Of a DNA stretch of 64,000 nucleotides, positions 42,270 through 53,866 are shown in pieces; positions within the stretch are counted from its first letter, which is position 1, and each line of letters begins with the position of its first letter. The notes beneath the pieces are model-generated. The model worked only from the letters and a program-made list of their open reading frames with translations, did not search any database and had not been told where the DNA came from. Source of the DNA: Chionoecetes opilio (lineage: Eukaryota; Arthropoda; Malacostraca; Decapoda; Majidae); assembly GCA_016584305.1 (NCBI GenBank), contig JACEEZ010013560.1, positions 905,900-969,899 on the forward strand, written 5' to 3'. The translations under genes were made by a program, and so were the position numbers.

Positions 42270-43824
42270 CTTTCCCCTGACAACTTCAATAATTCTCTGG
42301 TAAATACTACACATGACTTCTACAGCCGTTATGTTATCAGACCTCACATTCAACGTCGCCCTGTGGCCCATACCTGGACGCTAAATTGTTGTATTATCCA
42401 AGCGTGGCGGACGGTGGCGGATGCTGGTCATGCCTTTCAGAAGCAACCCACACCGGATCGTCTGCATCAGTACCAGGTGGCGAGGGACGACCTGATCGCC
42501 CCTCAGAAGTGCGCTTACACCGAATCATAGCAAAGATATACGGATAGCATCAATCATCAGACTAGCGTCGGGACCATGTGGCACCTAATAAGCAGGACCA
42601 TCAAGAAAAACCCACCTGCGCCCTCCACCACAGCCCACATGAATCCGCCCAGGACCTCATCACTGCTTGGTCAGCTCAGTCGCAAACTTGCAATCTTCCT
42701 GCGCACATTCAAGAGGCTCTCTCCTCCCAATGCAACGTTCGCACCCTCCGTCTGATGGCTGCATTACTAAACCCGGATGAGGACGATGACGTACCGCTAA
42801 CGGAGAATGAACTGCGACGTGCTCTTGCTGGGTCAACAACTACTGCCCTCGGAGATGACGGCCTTACCTACCAAGTGCTTCGCCTCCTTCAGAAACTTCC
42901 TGGTAACCCTCTACTACATCTCTTCAATCTCTGCTTCTGCCAGGGACATGTGCCTCCTGCCTGGACCTCCAGCACAATTGTTCCGATACCAAAGCCTGGA
43001 ACCGATAAATTCAGGCCTATCTACCTCACTTCTTGCTTTAGTAAGGTACTTGAACGCATCCTTCTTGCCCGACTCACGCATCGTCTCCAAGATAAACTCT
43101 CCCCCTCTCTATGGTTTCCTTCCACAATGAAGTACACATCATTGCCTCGTAGAACTCTACACCCGCCTCTCCCCCACCAGTGTGGTTGCCTTCCTTGACC
43201 TCAAAAGTGCCTTTGACGTGGCCAACAGGGAAATTATTCTTGACCAGCTGGTGGAATTCGGTGTCCAAGGAAGCCTTCTCAGGTGGATACGGGGCTATCT
43301 TTGTAACAGCTTCAAGTGTCCTTTTTAGGGGTGCATGTAGCTCCGATGAACGGTTTGAGCTCGGCACTGTTCAGGGTGGTGTTCTAAGCTCCTTTCTCTT
43401 CAATGTCCTAATGCACCGTCTACTCTCTCTTCTCCCTGCCATCCCCGGAACTACTGTCACCTGTTACGCGGACGACATCTGCATCCACTCGTCCTCACCT
43501 CATGATCTTCAGCTCTTTCTTCATGATTTCTATGCATCTTCTACTGCCTGTGGTCTAATGATCTCCCCTGAAAAGAGCAGGATCTTCTCGTCCCGCAACC
43601 TGAGAGCATTGCCGGCGTTCACCATGGGTGGGAATGCTATCCCTCACTGCACGCAGTACACATACCTAGGCGCACCAGTCCGGGTCACCCCAGCCATACC
43701 CGCATGACAACGGATTCACCCCTTCGTGGTAAACCTTCTTGATCGTCTGCAGCCTCGCTTCGCCCCTCTCACGTGGCTTGCCAACAATACCACAGGTGTG
43801 TCTATCCCTCTGACGAGGACCTTT
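42270..43824 (+). pseudogene. LINE RT fragment, frameshifted
   Basis: The plus strand encodes an RT: GHVPPAWTSSTIVPIPKPGT, FRPIYLTSCFSKVLERILLA (42578-43130), VVAFLDLKSAFDVANREII (about 43185-43245, other frame), GTVQGGVLSSFLFNVLMHRL and the catalytic box CYADDICIHS (43462-43490), then TYLGAPVRVTP. It has at least three frame changes. It ends at 43824, where the LTR at 43825 is inserted. The style is I/R1-like, but the clade is not certain. Confidence 0.85.
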
Positions 43825-44101
43825 TGTAATAGTTAGTTGATGATAACTATGTGATTGGCCTACTGTCATATACTAAGGTAACTATTTGATGGGTTGTGGT
43901 AGTTCGTCATTTACGTAGATTTGGCAACACCGCGTAGTAGTCAAGGTGGTAAAGGAGTTAGCAGGTGTGGATCAGTCCTACAGAAGCAAGCAACCAAGCC
44001 AGGTGGGTATTCCTCCAATATACTGTGAATGTATATTACTTGTGTATAAGTGTTTATCTTGTGTGTTAAATTTCCACTCTGATACTGAAAATATTGTTAC
44101 A
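43825..44101. mobile_element. 5' LTR of a gypsy-type element
   Basis: TGTAATAGTTAG at 43825 and ATTGTTACA ending 44101 give the inverted ends TGTAA/TTACA, 277 bp. It directly precedes the gag region at 44233. No second LTR was found in the window. Confidence 0.65.
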
Positions 44102-44232
44102 GGAATGCACAAGAGTTTTGTGTTAAGTAAGCCTACAAAGAGGTCAAGATGTGTTTTGTTATTCCACATTAATTTACTTAACACAATATCAAATCTCTTG
44201 AGTCTGCATCCATCGCGTCGCTACTTCACGGA

Positions 44233-45297
44233 ATGGAGCGTTTGCTGAGGCCAGAACGCCTCGACGCCGATCCCAGCTCGTCAGCGGCAGGGCAGGGGTG
44301 GAAGCACTGGCTACGAACGTTCGAAAACTTCTTGGAGGCTGTGCCGGGTGAAAATGTGAACAAGCTCAGGCTCCTCACCAACTTTGTCTCTCCTAGAGTG
44401 TATGAAACTATATCTGAGTGTACTACCTATGATCATGCCATAAGCACACTACAGGCTCACTACGTGAAACCTACGAATGAAGTTTTCGCACGTCATCGCC
44501 TTGCTACTCGCCGTCAGCAACTTGGCGAGAATCTCGACGAATACCTTAGTGCCCTTAAAGTGTTAAGCAAAGACTGTAAATTTAAGGCTGTGACTGCAAC
44601 TCAGCAGTGTGAAGAGTCCATCAAGGACTCGTTCATCAGTGGTCTTGTATCTCCAGCAATCAGGCAGCGGTTGTTAGAGAACAAAACTCTTGATCTAACA
44701 ACAATGTTTGACCAGGCGCGAGCTCTCGAGTCCGCTCAAAAGGATTCAGAGTCCTATGGTGGTGGTTAGTCTTCTCGGCTGTTAAGTGCAGCTTGTGAAG
44801 ATAACAGTGTATCTAAACCAGAAACTGCTTCGGTACTGGCTGCCACCAACGAAAAGTGTTTCTTTTGTGGCCTTTCGAGGCATCCACGTTCGAAGTGTCC
44901 GGCACGTGAAGCGGAGTGTCACAAGTGTCAGAAAAAGGGTCACTACGGTAAAGTGTGCCGATCCCCTAGTGTCAGTGCTTCAATTACCCCTTCTGACCGT
45001 GTTATGCTGGCTACTGTAACTTCAGCGGCCACTCATGGTGCATTATCCAAAGCTGTCGTTGAAGTTTCAATCAACGGAATGAAAACAAATGGCCTTGTTG
45101 ACAGTGGCAGTTCAGAAAGTTTTATTCACCCGGATCTAGTGAAGCGTCACTCATTACAGGTTCAACAATCTCAAAGTACTGTGACTATGGCTTCTACTTC
45201 ACTCTCCACTCAGACATCTGGATTATGTAGAGTTGACATCAAAGTGAACGGCCGGGCGTATGAAAATGTACGCCTAACTATACTGCCACAACTGTGC
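44233..45297 (+). pseudogene. Ty3/gypsy gag and protease, truncated
   Basis: The gag begins MERLLRPERLDADPSSSAAG and includes WKHWLRTFENFLEAV, LTNFVSPRVYETISECTTYD and RHRLATRRQQLGENLDEYLS, the capsid helices of arthropod gypsy elements. After an in-frame TAG at 44768, reading continues to two zinc knuckles (CFFCGLSRHPRSKC, CHKCQKKGHYGKVC) and the aspartic protease motif LVDSGSSESFI at about 45095-45125. The coding is cut at 45297 before RT. It is inactive. Confidence 0.9.
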
Positions 45298-45487
45298 TAA
45301 TTATTTAAGTGCAATGTTTATTAACCACTGGGAATATTAATTTATCCTATCCCAGTACTAATCATTTACTTAAATTACCTTAATATTACCCATTACCATT
45401 ATAATTATATATACATTCCTACTCACACTCCCCCTATAACGAGTGGAAAATACCTCACTCACAAGGGGGGGGGGGGGGGGGAACAAA
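45298..45487 (+). repeat. Dispersed repeat, copy at 5985-6165 inverted
   Basis: It begins abruptly at the end of the protease frame and runs to a G-tract (45467-45481). The sequence is shared with 5985-6165 in inverse. It probably inserted into, or recombined with, the gypsy element. Confidence 0.6.
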
Positions 45488-45524
45488 ACCACCACTCTAC
45501 CAATTCCAATGAACCGAAACTCGA

Positions 45525-46355
45525 GAAATGCCAGTGGTCGCTAGCAGTTTTAACTCAAAGGTTGGTCTACTTTGGTGTTTTGGCTCCGCGACTAATATTT
45601 TTCATAAATTAATTTCGCGATAAACATTGATGCACCGCATCTGAATACCAAAAAATATAGTTCTTCTGTTGTTCTACTAATTATATGGATGACATGCATT
45701 ACGATGGAACGTTCTATAATAGCAATTTAATGCAAATTACTCGCCTCGAGTAGCAAAGCTTAATAGATTTTTTACATGTATATTGTGGCATGTAAAATTT
45801 GGGCGATGTTCACACTGTTTTCTAAGACAGTACTGCTGCGTCTGGCAAACGCTTGTCAAAATACAATAAGCAATGCCTTGGAAAAACGAAGAATAAAGAA
45901 TGCCGAAATCGGCTTGTTGCTGCGACAATGTACGTTATAATTGTGGAGGCGACGTGCCGCGGCGGGGAGTGGTGGGCGGGGAGATTGAATCAAAACATTA
46001 CGACTTCACGCGTCGACTCATTGCACTTCCAGGCTTTCTATCTGATTGATACACAATAATAACAGGAAAATATGACTGCCTAGGTATAGATAACTTCTAA
46101 ACATTCGTTATTGACTATATAATATCATAGAGTAGCATTTACCTCGCCTCCTCAACTATAACCTACTTGGTTATTTGGTTATATACAATGTTTTACAGAA
46201 TCAGGCTTCTATACAATATACATATAGAAGAAAATCGTTCTTAATATTATACTTTTGTGTTTTAAGTGCAGTGGAATAAGCCCATATTTTTCTTTCAAGT
46301 TGACTAACTTTTCACCAAATTGTGAGTTAAAACTGCCAGCGACCACTGGCATTTC
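45525..46355. mobile_element. 832-bp TIR element, copy 2
   Basis: The same inverted ends and interior as 37377-38208. Differences are a short deletion near 45985 (one GGGGAGATTGTGGTG unit missing), a small insertion near 45570 and scattered substitutions. It is flanked on the right by a Merlin-like relic. Confidence 0.88.
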
Positions 46356-46429
46356 GGAGTTGCAGTTCTCTCTAATTATGAGAGGGTGGTTTATGGATAA
46401 TTTCCACAAATATACAGTGACTGTTGGAA

Positions 46430-46530
46430 AGCCTATAGTGGCCTCAGCGACCTGGGATATACACACAGAGTCGTGAACCACTCTAAGAACTTTGTGGATC
46501 CAGTGACGCGGGTACATACCATCACTTCCT
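46430..46530 (+). pseudogene. ISXO2/Merlin-like transposase fragment
   Basis: The frame beginning near 46451 reads LGYTHRVVNHSKNFVDPVTR VHT. It matches the conserved block YxHxTVNHSxxFVDPxTGxHTNTIE of ISXO2-like DDE transposases (Merlin superfamily). Only this block survives. Confidence 0.7.
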
Positions 46531-46566
46531 ACGGGAAATCGCTCGCTGCTACCCACCACCTCAGTA

Positions 46567-46910
46567 GGTAAGAGTGTTAAGGTTAGGTTAGGTATACTTT
46601 GTGGTTAAGGTTAGGTTAGGTATACTTTGTGGTTAAGTTAGGTTAGGTTAGGTATACTTTGTGGTTAGGTTAGGTTAGGTATACTTTGTGGTTACGGTTA
46701 AGGTTAGGTTAGGTTAGGTTAGGTTAGGTTAGATTAGGTATACTTTGTGGTTAAGTTAGGTTAGGTTAGGTATACTTTGTGGTTAGGTTAGGTTAGGTAT
46801 ACTTAGTGGTTAGGTTAGGTTAGGTATACTTTGTGGTTAGGTTAGGTATACTTTGTGGTTAAAGTTAGGTTAGGTTTCATTAAAACCTATAAGTTTAGGT
46901 TAGGTTTCAT
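46567..46910 (+). repeat. TTAGG-containing minisatellite
   Basis: (GGTTA)n runs are interspersed with TATACTTTGTGGTTA, in units of about 24-30 bp repeated roughly ten times. The longest pure run is (GGTTA)6-like near 46698-46730. TTAGG is the canonical arthropod telomere unit. Further short GGTTAGGTTAGG patches occur at 48297, 48345, 48623 and 35165. Confidence 0.9.
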
Positions 46911-47225
46911 TAAAGCTTATAAGACCCTGACAAATTTTTCCCGGACAATTTTTTGAGATTTTTCTGATGGAGATTTTTTTTTTTTCCCTATCGAAAATTA
47001 TGTTTTTGCGCAAAATATAACTATCTCGATTAGAAAAAGCACCTATTTTAGGCAAGATTATTATTTTTTTTTTTTTTTTTCTTTCGAAAACTATGGTTTT
47101 GCGCAAAAAATAACTATCTCCATTAGAATAAGCACCTGTTTTAGGCCAGGAAAAACTAGTCGGTGTCTCTGAAAAAGACCGTGAAACTCTCCTCCATTAT
47201 TACCGATATGACATGTTCAATGATG
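46850..47225. repeat. Direct repeat unit, first of two
   Basis: TTAGGTTAGGTTTCATTAAA, TTTTGCGCAAAA, AGAATAAGCACCTGTTTTAG, GGTGTCTCTGAAAAAGACCG and TGAAACTCTCCTCCATTATT recur at 48610-48810. An internal copy of the GCGCAAAATATAACTATCTC word also repeats at about 47007 and 47101. The LINE at 47226-48185 lies between them. Confidence 0.7.
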
Positions 47226-48185
47226 TTGTTTATAGGGAGGCGAGAGACAAGTGTTTGGGGCAGAGTGTATGAGGTGGATGGTAGGAGAGCTAGACAAGTT
47301 AGAGGTAGTACAGAACAGGGTAGGTAGACTTGCACTAGAGGCAAACAGGTATGTAGCAGTGGAGGCGATCAGGGGAGAGGCAGGGTGGAGTACCTTTGCG
47401 GAGAGAATAGGAAAGTCAGTGCTTAATTACAAAATCAGGCTTAGAAAAATGGATGAAAACAGGTGGGCTCGAAAAGTTTATGAGTGGATAGGGCAGAGTA
47501 GTAAATGGGATAGATCAAGCAGACGGTAGGAGAGGAAATGTGGGTTACAGGGTTTCACAGATAGGATACACCAGTCTAGTGAGGGGGAGTTAAAGCGAAA
47601 GGTGAATGACCAAGTTCAGAGGCAGGGCAGGGAGATGTGGAGACAGCAGATGGAGGGTAAGAGTTCTCTGAATTGGTACAAGGGGAAGACCACACCAAAG
47701 TGTGAGGTCTTTTATGATGGTAGCTTAGGGAGTAGTTTAATATTTAAAGCAAGGACTAAATCTTTGGAGGTCAATAGTAGAACATATAGATGGGCAAACG
47801 AAGAAAGCAAGATATGTCAAATGTGTATGGGTAGACTAGATGAAACTGTAGATCACCTGGTATTAATGTGTCCAAGGTATGATGAGGAAAGAGAGCGGCT
47901 TATAGCAATAGTGGCACGGGAGGTAGGCGGGGATCAGTGGGATAGAGTGGCAGAGGGGAACATAGATGGGATAATGGAATTTCTTTTAGGTTTGAGTAGG
48001 GTACAGGACACAAATAGAAGAATCATTGAAGGGGTTAAAGTATTTTTAGAAAAGGCTTGGGTAAAAAGAGCAGAGAGTTAGGGCCTAATCCTACAAGCCC
48101 TGAGGGAGCCAGCCGGAAAATAGGCTTTGAACTACGGATGAAAACCGCGGTTTAGCTCCCCACCTGGAAAGAAGAAGAAGAAGAA
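47226..48185 (+). pseudogene. LINE C-terminal fragment with zinc knuckle
   Basis: It encodes LDKLEVVQNRVGRLALEANR, VEAIRGEAGWSTFAERIGKS, SSLIFKARTKSLEVNSRTYR and the knuckle ICQMCMGRLDETVDHLVLMC (C-x2-C-x8-H-x4-C). It ends at a stop at 48080 and a (GAA)n tail at 48170-48186. One in-frame TAG is at 47527. It is the same family as the array at 49640-57190, in the opposite orientation. Confidence 0.88.
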
Positions 48186-48609
48186 GTTTACGTGCGCCTT
48201 ACTCTTCTTCCTCTTGTGACCTGCATCGCCTCTGTTCTTCCCTTGCCCCCGACACTTTTTAATGAGGATTTGGCTTTAGTTAGGAGGTTAAAGCGTGGGG
48301 TTAGGTTAGGTTCGTGAGACAAAAGGTGGGGTTAGGTTAGTTTAATTTTCATATTTCTTATACACTCCTATCTACTAAAAACATCTTATAGCTATGTGGC
48401 AAAAAATATCAAAGTTGTTAAATGCTATTGCAAGAGGTATCAGTGGAAAGGTCTTGAAACAAACTTTCCAATGACACCAAGATGACCCTCCTGGGACCTA
48501 AAATAAGAAAGTTACCTCAAATAGAAGTTCGCCTTTTGGGCATATTTTTGTCTTATAAAAGCAATAGGATGATTGTGACCGATAAAAATTTGGCATAATG
48601 AACACTCAG

Positions 48610-48810
48610 CCAAGAACACTCAGGTTAGGTTAGGTTTCATTAAAACATATAAGGTTAGGTTAGGTTTCATTTTTTTTTCTTTTCATTTTTTTTGGTTTGC
48701 GCAAAATAAAACTAGCACCATTAGAACAAGCACCTATTGTAGGCCAAGAAAAAGTAGTTGGTGTCTCTGAAAACGACCGTGAAACTCTCTTCCATAATTA
48801 CCAAACAAAC
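48610..48810. repeat. Direct repeat unit, second of two
   Basis: It matches 46850-47225 as described there (GCGCAAAATAAAACTAGCAC, CATTAGAACAAGCACCTATT, GTGAAACTCTCTTCCATAAT). Confidence 0.7.
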
Positions 48811-49639
48811 AAACAGAACGAACGAACAACGAAATGAAAAACAGTGCATTGACATCGATTACAGATAGCCTAATAAAATTGTTGCTACTCGATAAAAACT
48901 TATCAAATTCGACATATAGACGGACAAATAACTAATGAAACTTATTTTATTAGTTTCAAGATTGATTTCACTCGCCTTCAGCAAAATTGACGAGCGTTTT
49001 GGCAACCTGTCACGAAACACATCTCCATTTTCGCGGAATGTACGTGATTTCAGAAATGTTCCGAGAATTTTCGAGAATTGTTTCTGCAACGAGTTGAGGG
49101 GTCAATGTGTGTACTACGTCATCAAATCATGTGTAAGCTCGTGCAATCACAGGAAAACACACAAAAAACTGATTTCTTAGGGGGTTCACAACACAACTTT
49201 TGCGCTAAATTTTGCCAATTTCGATGAAAAGAAAACGGGGCTGAGCTGAAATGTTGACAAAGTTGTCAAGCGTGAAATCGGAGAATATGCACATACCTAC
49301 ATCTTATATCTCAGAAAATAGTGATTTGCGACGGAAGCTCATAGAGTGAATGTTTCTTAGAATCCATTAAGGTAAGCAGAAACCATACTCTCAATTGTGT
49401 AGGGAATTTCGGTCCTAGTGTAAGAATTTAACAAACTTTGTAACTTTTCAAGTTGCCTTTAAAGTTTCAACAAACATGAACTCAATAGTTAGTTACCTTG
49501 TGTACGTGGTACCTGTACGTATGTACTTGTCTGTAGGTACGTAGATGTTTCGCTTAATCAGCTTCCTTCAACATTTAGTTAATAGTCAGGGTATATTTTT
49601 GAGTGACAGCAACTGTCTGAAAAATCTGAATTCTGAATC
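48811..49639. other. Unassigned spacer
   Basis: No gene or element recognised. Confidence 0.4.
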
Positions 49640-50702
49640 TCTCTTGATCTTGATCTTGATCTTAATTTGGGAGTCACCCAGCATATGCTGTCAGTGAAGC
49701 CTTTGGTCCGGCGTTCTCCCACACACGTAATCTGTTGGGAGAGAAGCAAAACCAGGGATTTCTTTTTCCCCTCCTTCCTCTCTCTGCATCACATTCATAC
49801 GGGGTCCCCCATCACTGAGGGGCCCCCTGCCTTTCATGCTCTCTCCTACGTGCTCTCCACGAATTCTCCAAGAATTCTTTTACACTCTCAATCACACGAC
49901 TGTCACTCCTCCACTCAGCACACAACCCCAGCAGGTACTCCATCTCCACTCTCCTGTCTCTCATCTCTCGCCATTCTTCCACTCCGACCTCTCCTTCCAC
50001 TACCTCCAACATCTTTGTTCTAGCATACTCATACCGTTCACATTCCAGCATCAAGTGCTCCACGGTTTCATCCACTCCTATCACACACATCACACACACC
50101 TTGCTGCCATCATTCTTCCATCTGTACATACGACTATTTACCTCCAGCGACTTTGTCCTGGCTCTGAAGAGTAGGTCCCCTCCATAGCCACCATCATAGA
50201 ACCTTTCATACCGTGGCTGGTCCTTTCTCCTGTACCATTCCAGTGTTGATTTCTCACTCATTGCCCTCAGCCATTCTTCTTTCCCTTTTTCTTCCACTCT
50301 CCTATTTATTTCCTTTTTGCATACAGCCATACTCCCATGTCTCATCACTCCTGTCACAAACATTCCCAGTTCACCTGTCCATCTTTCCACTTTTACCGAG
50401 TCTTTCATCCACTTCCCATACATATTCCAGTCCCAAACCTTGCTTGCCCATTTGCTGTCATCCATTCGTTGCAGTCTAGCTCTGTACCTCAGTCCTGCCT
50501 TTGCTATCCTCTCTCTGAACGTGCTCCATCCCATGTCTCCTCTAATTGCTTCCACTGCCACATACCTATTGGCTCCTAATGCTATTCTGCCTGCTTTGTT
50601 CTGTGTTACTTCCAATCTGTCCAACTCCTTCCTAGACCACACCATTGTTTCCAGGCCATACATAATGCTAGGGACTGCCACACCCTTCCATAGTCCTCTC
50701 AC
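49640..50702 (-). pseudogene. LINE copy D, C-terminal part
   Basis: The minus strand encodes a 300-codon frame: GLWKGVAVPSIMYGLETMVW, RLEVTQNKAGRIALGANRYV, GGDLLFRARTKSLEVNSRMY and the knuckle VCVMCVIGVDETVEHLMLEC. It ends in EHERQGAPQ. The 3' UTR holds CGCCGGACCAAAGGCTTCAC, GGGTGACTCCCAAATTAAG and a (ATCAAG)n tail near 49645. It is continuous with 52369-53866 once the LTR-like insert is ignored. Confidence 0.9.
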
Positions 50703-52368
50703 TGTAATGCCCATTATTCGGGAGATGATAGTATGAGAATTATTATCATAAAATTCCCGAGTTATGTCTTGTAAGTAATTCTTTTTTTCAGTTTCACGGG
50801 TGACTCATCGCCTCAAATTCTAAACCACCATTTTGTTTCTATTTCTTTCCTTTGTCCGCCATTTTCTTCTTTCCTTCTTTCACTTCCTCTCTCCCGACAC
50901 CCCGTGTGCGAGGAAAGTTCCGTGGAATAATTATTCTGCGATCCGTGATAACTAATGATGTCAGATCTTTTTATCTTTTGCCAGCCATCTGGTCAGACCA
51001 AGAAACTCTCCCAGATTCTTAACGTCTTTCAAAATAATCCCTATCGTTATCGGTTATGGTCATATATGGGCGTTGTAGTAAGGATACACGCTAAAATGAA
51101 AGCCCACCAAAGTTCTAAGCAAGACTTCCATACCACCTCACTCTCAAATAGGTGTTCGGACTGTCGACATTACATATAAAACCATCCTTCTTGGATATTA
51201 GATTAAAGATATTAAATTCTTCTACATCAAAGTAACCGGTTTGTATAGGGACAGCTCTTTCGGAGGTACGCGAGCTTTCATTACTTAAATAGTTATTTCG
51301 GGATTATAAGTTTTTCATTTGAGGTCACGGTGAGACTTTCCAAACAAGTTCCCTTTTTGGTGCGGGAAGCCCACGAGGCCCCGAGGAGTCATTGTTCTCT
51401 ACGCGTCCTTGCAGGTAAGACATCTGCTCCTCACTCCGGTGTTTTTTCTCCCTTAGTATATTATATCTATATATTTCTATATAAATATATAGGTACAGTT
51501 CAGTGTCACTAAGGCATAGATGTTCCGCCCATCCTTATAAGTGTTATTAACGAGTGATTGTTCTCTACGCGTCATTGCAGGCTGGCTCGTGTTTCTCTCC
51601 ACGGCCACATGGTCTTACTGTAACACACACACAACACTGTCTCGCCATATTCTTTCTCTACTAGATACCTATCTTCCATGTGTAATTTATAAATGTTAAG
51701 TGGTATGTTACCTAGTGTAGGGCAATTCACTAAATAGGATCCAGTGAGGAGAGTTATGCTCCTAAGAGCTTCCTTTCATCACATAGTAAGAGTTTCCTGT
51801 ATCAGAGTGTAAAGGTTATTCTTATTTCCGAGTAGAGTTCTCTCGGTATAGTGTTAACCCTTATATGTTGAATATGATCTTAAGTGAGAGACTTACCATG
51901 TCACTATGAATAAATAGGATATCATTTGCAAATATAGTTCTTGTGTTATTATAAAAACCCAGGTGATTATTCTGTATTAGGAAAATAATTCCCCACACTT
52001 CCCAAAAGAGTCCGCCTTTACTCGGTATAATTCCACGTACCAACCACGACTACCAAGATCAATCTAATATTAATATTAATCTAACGTGCCCCGGGAGTAA
52101 TCATAGTGAAATACTCGCCAGGGCTGGTGGCAGCAAATCCCTTAACCTAAACCTTATTATCCTTTCCCCTTAAGTACATCCCCCTTCTCAGTACTCTCCG
52201 CAGTGAGACGTGGTCATACTATAATCATATAGTGAAGTCAGAAGACTAAGTTAAATTCTCCATTCAAGTTGTAATCTTTTATCAAATCATCCCCAAATAA
52301 TATCATTCAAGTAACGTTGACCAGTCATAAAACCCCCATACCAGTGACCCCCAATTTCTGTCAACACA
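50703..52368. mobile_element. 1.67-kb LTR-like insertion in LINE copy D
   Basis: It starts TGTAATGCCC and ends CTGTCAACACA. TCAC occurs on both sides (50699-50702 and 52369-52372). LINE coding on either side joins in one frame when one TCAC is removed. A word TTCTCTACGCGTC(C/A)TTGCAGG occurs at about 51395 and 51560. No gag or pol frames are seen, so it is a long solo LTR or a non-autonomous LTR element. Confidence 0.75.
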
Positions 52369-53866
52369 TCACCACTTCATATTTGTTGGCCCGACATCTT
52401 GCCACACTGCCTAGCCTTCCAACCCACTGGTTGGCTCTAGCTATCCTCTCATGTTTAGTTTTCTCATAGCCTTTATCATCCAACCAAATACCCAGATACT
52501 TGTACTCTTTCGTTCTCTTTATTTCATTCCCACCCACCATCCAAATCCTGTCATCATCAGAGTCATCCCCATTCACCACCAACACTTGACTCTTCTCCTT
52601 ACTGAGCCTAACGTTGAAGTCCCTTCCATACTCAGTCACAGCATTCAGCATCTCTTGTAGCTCATTGTGGTTTTCACTAAGGATCACCACATCATCTGCA
52701 TACATCAGTACACTCAACACTTCATCTCCAATTTTCACACCCAGACCTGTACGCTTCACTCTCACTGCCATTTCCTCAACATATAATCCAAAAAGTAGAG
52801 GAGAAAGGACACAGCCCTGTCTTACTCTTCTTTTACTATTCACCCATCCAGTCTCGAGGTCACCCATACTGAACTTGGCCTGTGTGTTCTCATACATACT
52901 GCTTATTATTTTAACAACCTTCTCACTCATGCCAATCGTCTCTAATACCTTACATAACATTCTCCTATCCACTCTGTCATACGCTTTCTCAATATCTAGA
53001 AAGGCTAGATATTTCTTTCTTCCCTCCTTCCTTGTTCTCTCAATCACTTCATTCACTACAAACATATTGTCCTCACCTCTTCTGTCTTTTCTGAATCCAT
53101 TCTGCTCTTCACCCATCACTTTATTTCTTTCCACAACTTCACCTAGTCTTTCATTCAGTACACCACAGAAAATCTTACATACCGTGTCACATACCGCTAT
53201 TGGCCTGTAATTTTTAATCTCCTTCCTACTCTTGTGTCCTCCCTTATGTATGAGGGTCACTCTACTGTCATTCCAGGCACCAGGCACCCTTTCCTCTCTC
53301 CATATATGTCCAAACAACTCATGCATTCCCTCAATTACTCCCTCACTTCCCTCTCTATACAATTCATTCGGGATACCGTCCATTCCAGGGGCCTTTCCAT
53401 TTTTCAGTTTTCTTACATACCCTTCAATCTCATCCATTCTAATTTCTTCATCCATCATTTCCTCTATTTTCCTCCCTAAGGTGACGTTCCCTAAGTCACT
53501 ATCAGGCTCATTCACACCTTCAATATCTTTCCAGAAGTCTTCTACAGCTCTGGCCATTTCCTTTTTCTCCCTTAGTGACCTGCCATTCACCACTAGTTCT
53601 TCTACATTTCCTGTATGCTTACTCTCTTCTCCTCTCAAGAACTTATACCATTCCCTACCTCCTTCCTCACCTTTTTCCCTAAGTTCTCTGATCACTTTTC
53701 TCTCTTCATTCACTCTTGCCTTCCTCACCAAGCATTTCACCTCCTTTTGCTTACTCTTATACTCTTCCCATGCCCTTTCATGCTCTATTCTTTCAGCTTC
53801 ACTGTTTGACCTATTCTTTCTCAGACTCCTACACTTCCTATTTGTCTTGATCTTGATCTGAAATGA
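52369..53866 (-). pseudogene. LINE copy D, reverse transcriptase part
   Basis: A long open minus-strand frame (about 500 codons): a basic N-terminal region, KNGKAPGMDGIPNELYREGS, NYRPIAVCDTVCKIFCGVLN, YLAFLDIEKAYDRVDRRMLC, RRVRQGCVLSPLLFGLYVEE and the catalytic box VLMYADDVVILSE, then YKYLGIWLDDKG (thumb). It is remarkably intact for a LINE relic, with no internal stop in this segment. The upstream endonuclease domain is absent (5' truncation). Confidence 0.93.

Noticed and set aside
46567..46910. True chromosome end
   Set aside because: Unique and transposon sequence continues for 17 kb on the right, and the TTAGG runs are short and broken by spacers.
49667..50736. Plus-strand Ser/Pro/Leu-rich frames opposite the LINE array (also 52451-55410)
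   Set aside because: Shadows of the minus-strand LINE coding, which has RT and zinc-knuckle motifs. The plus frames have none.
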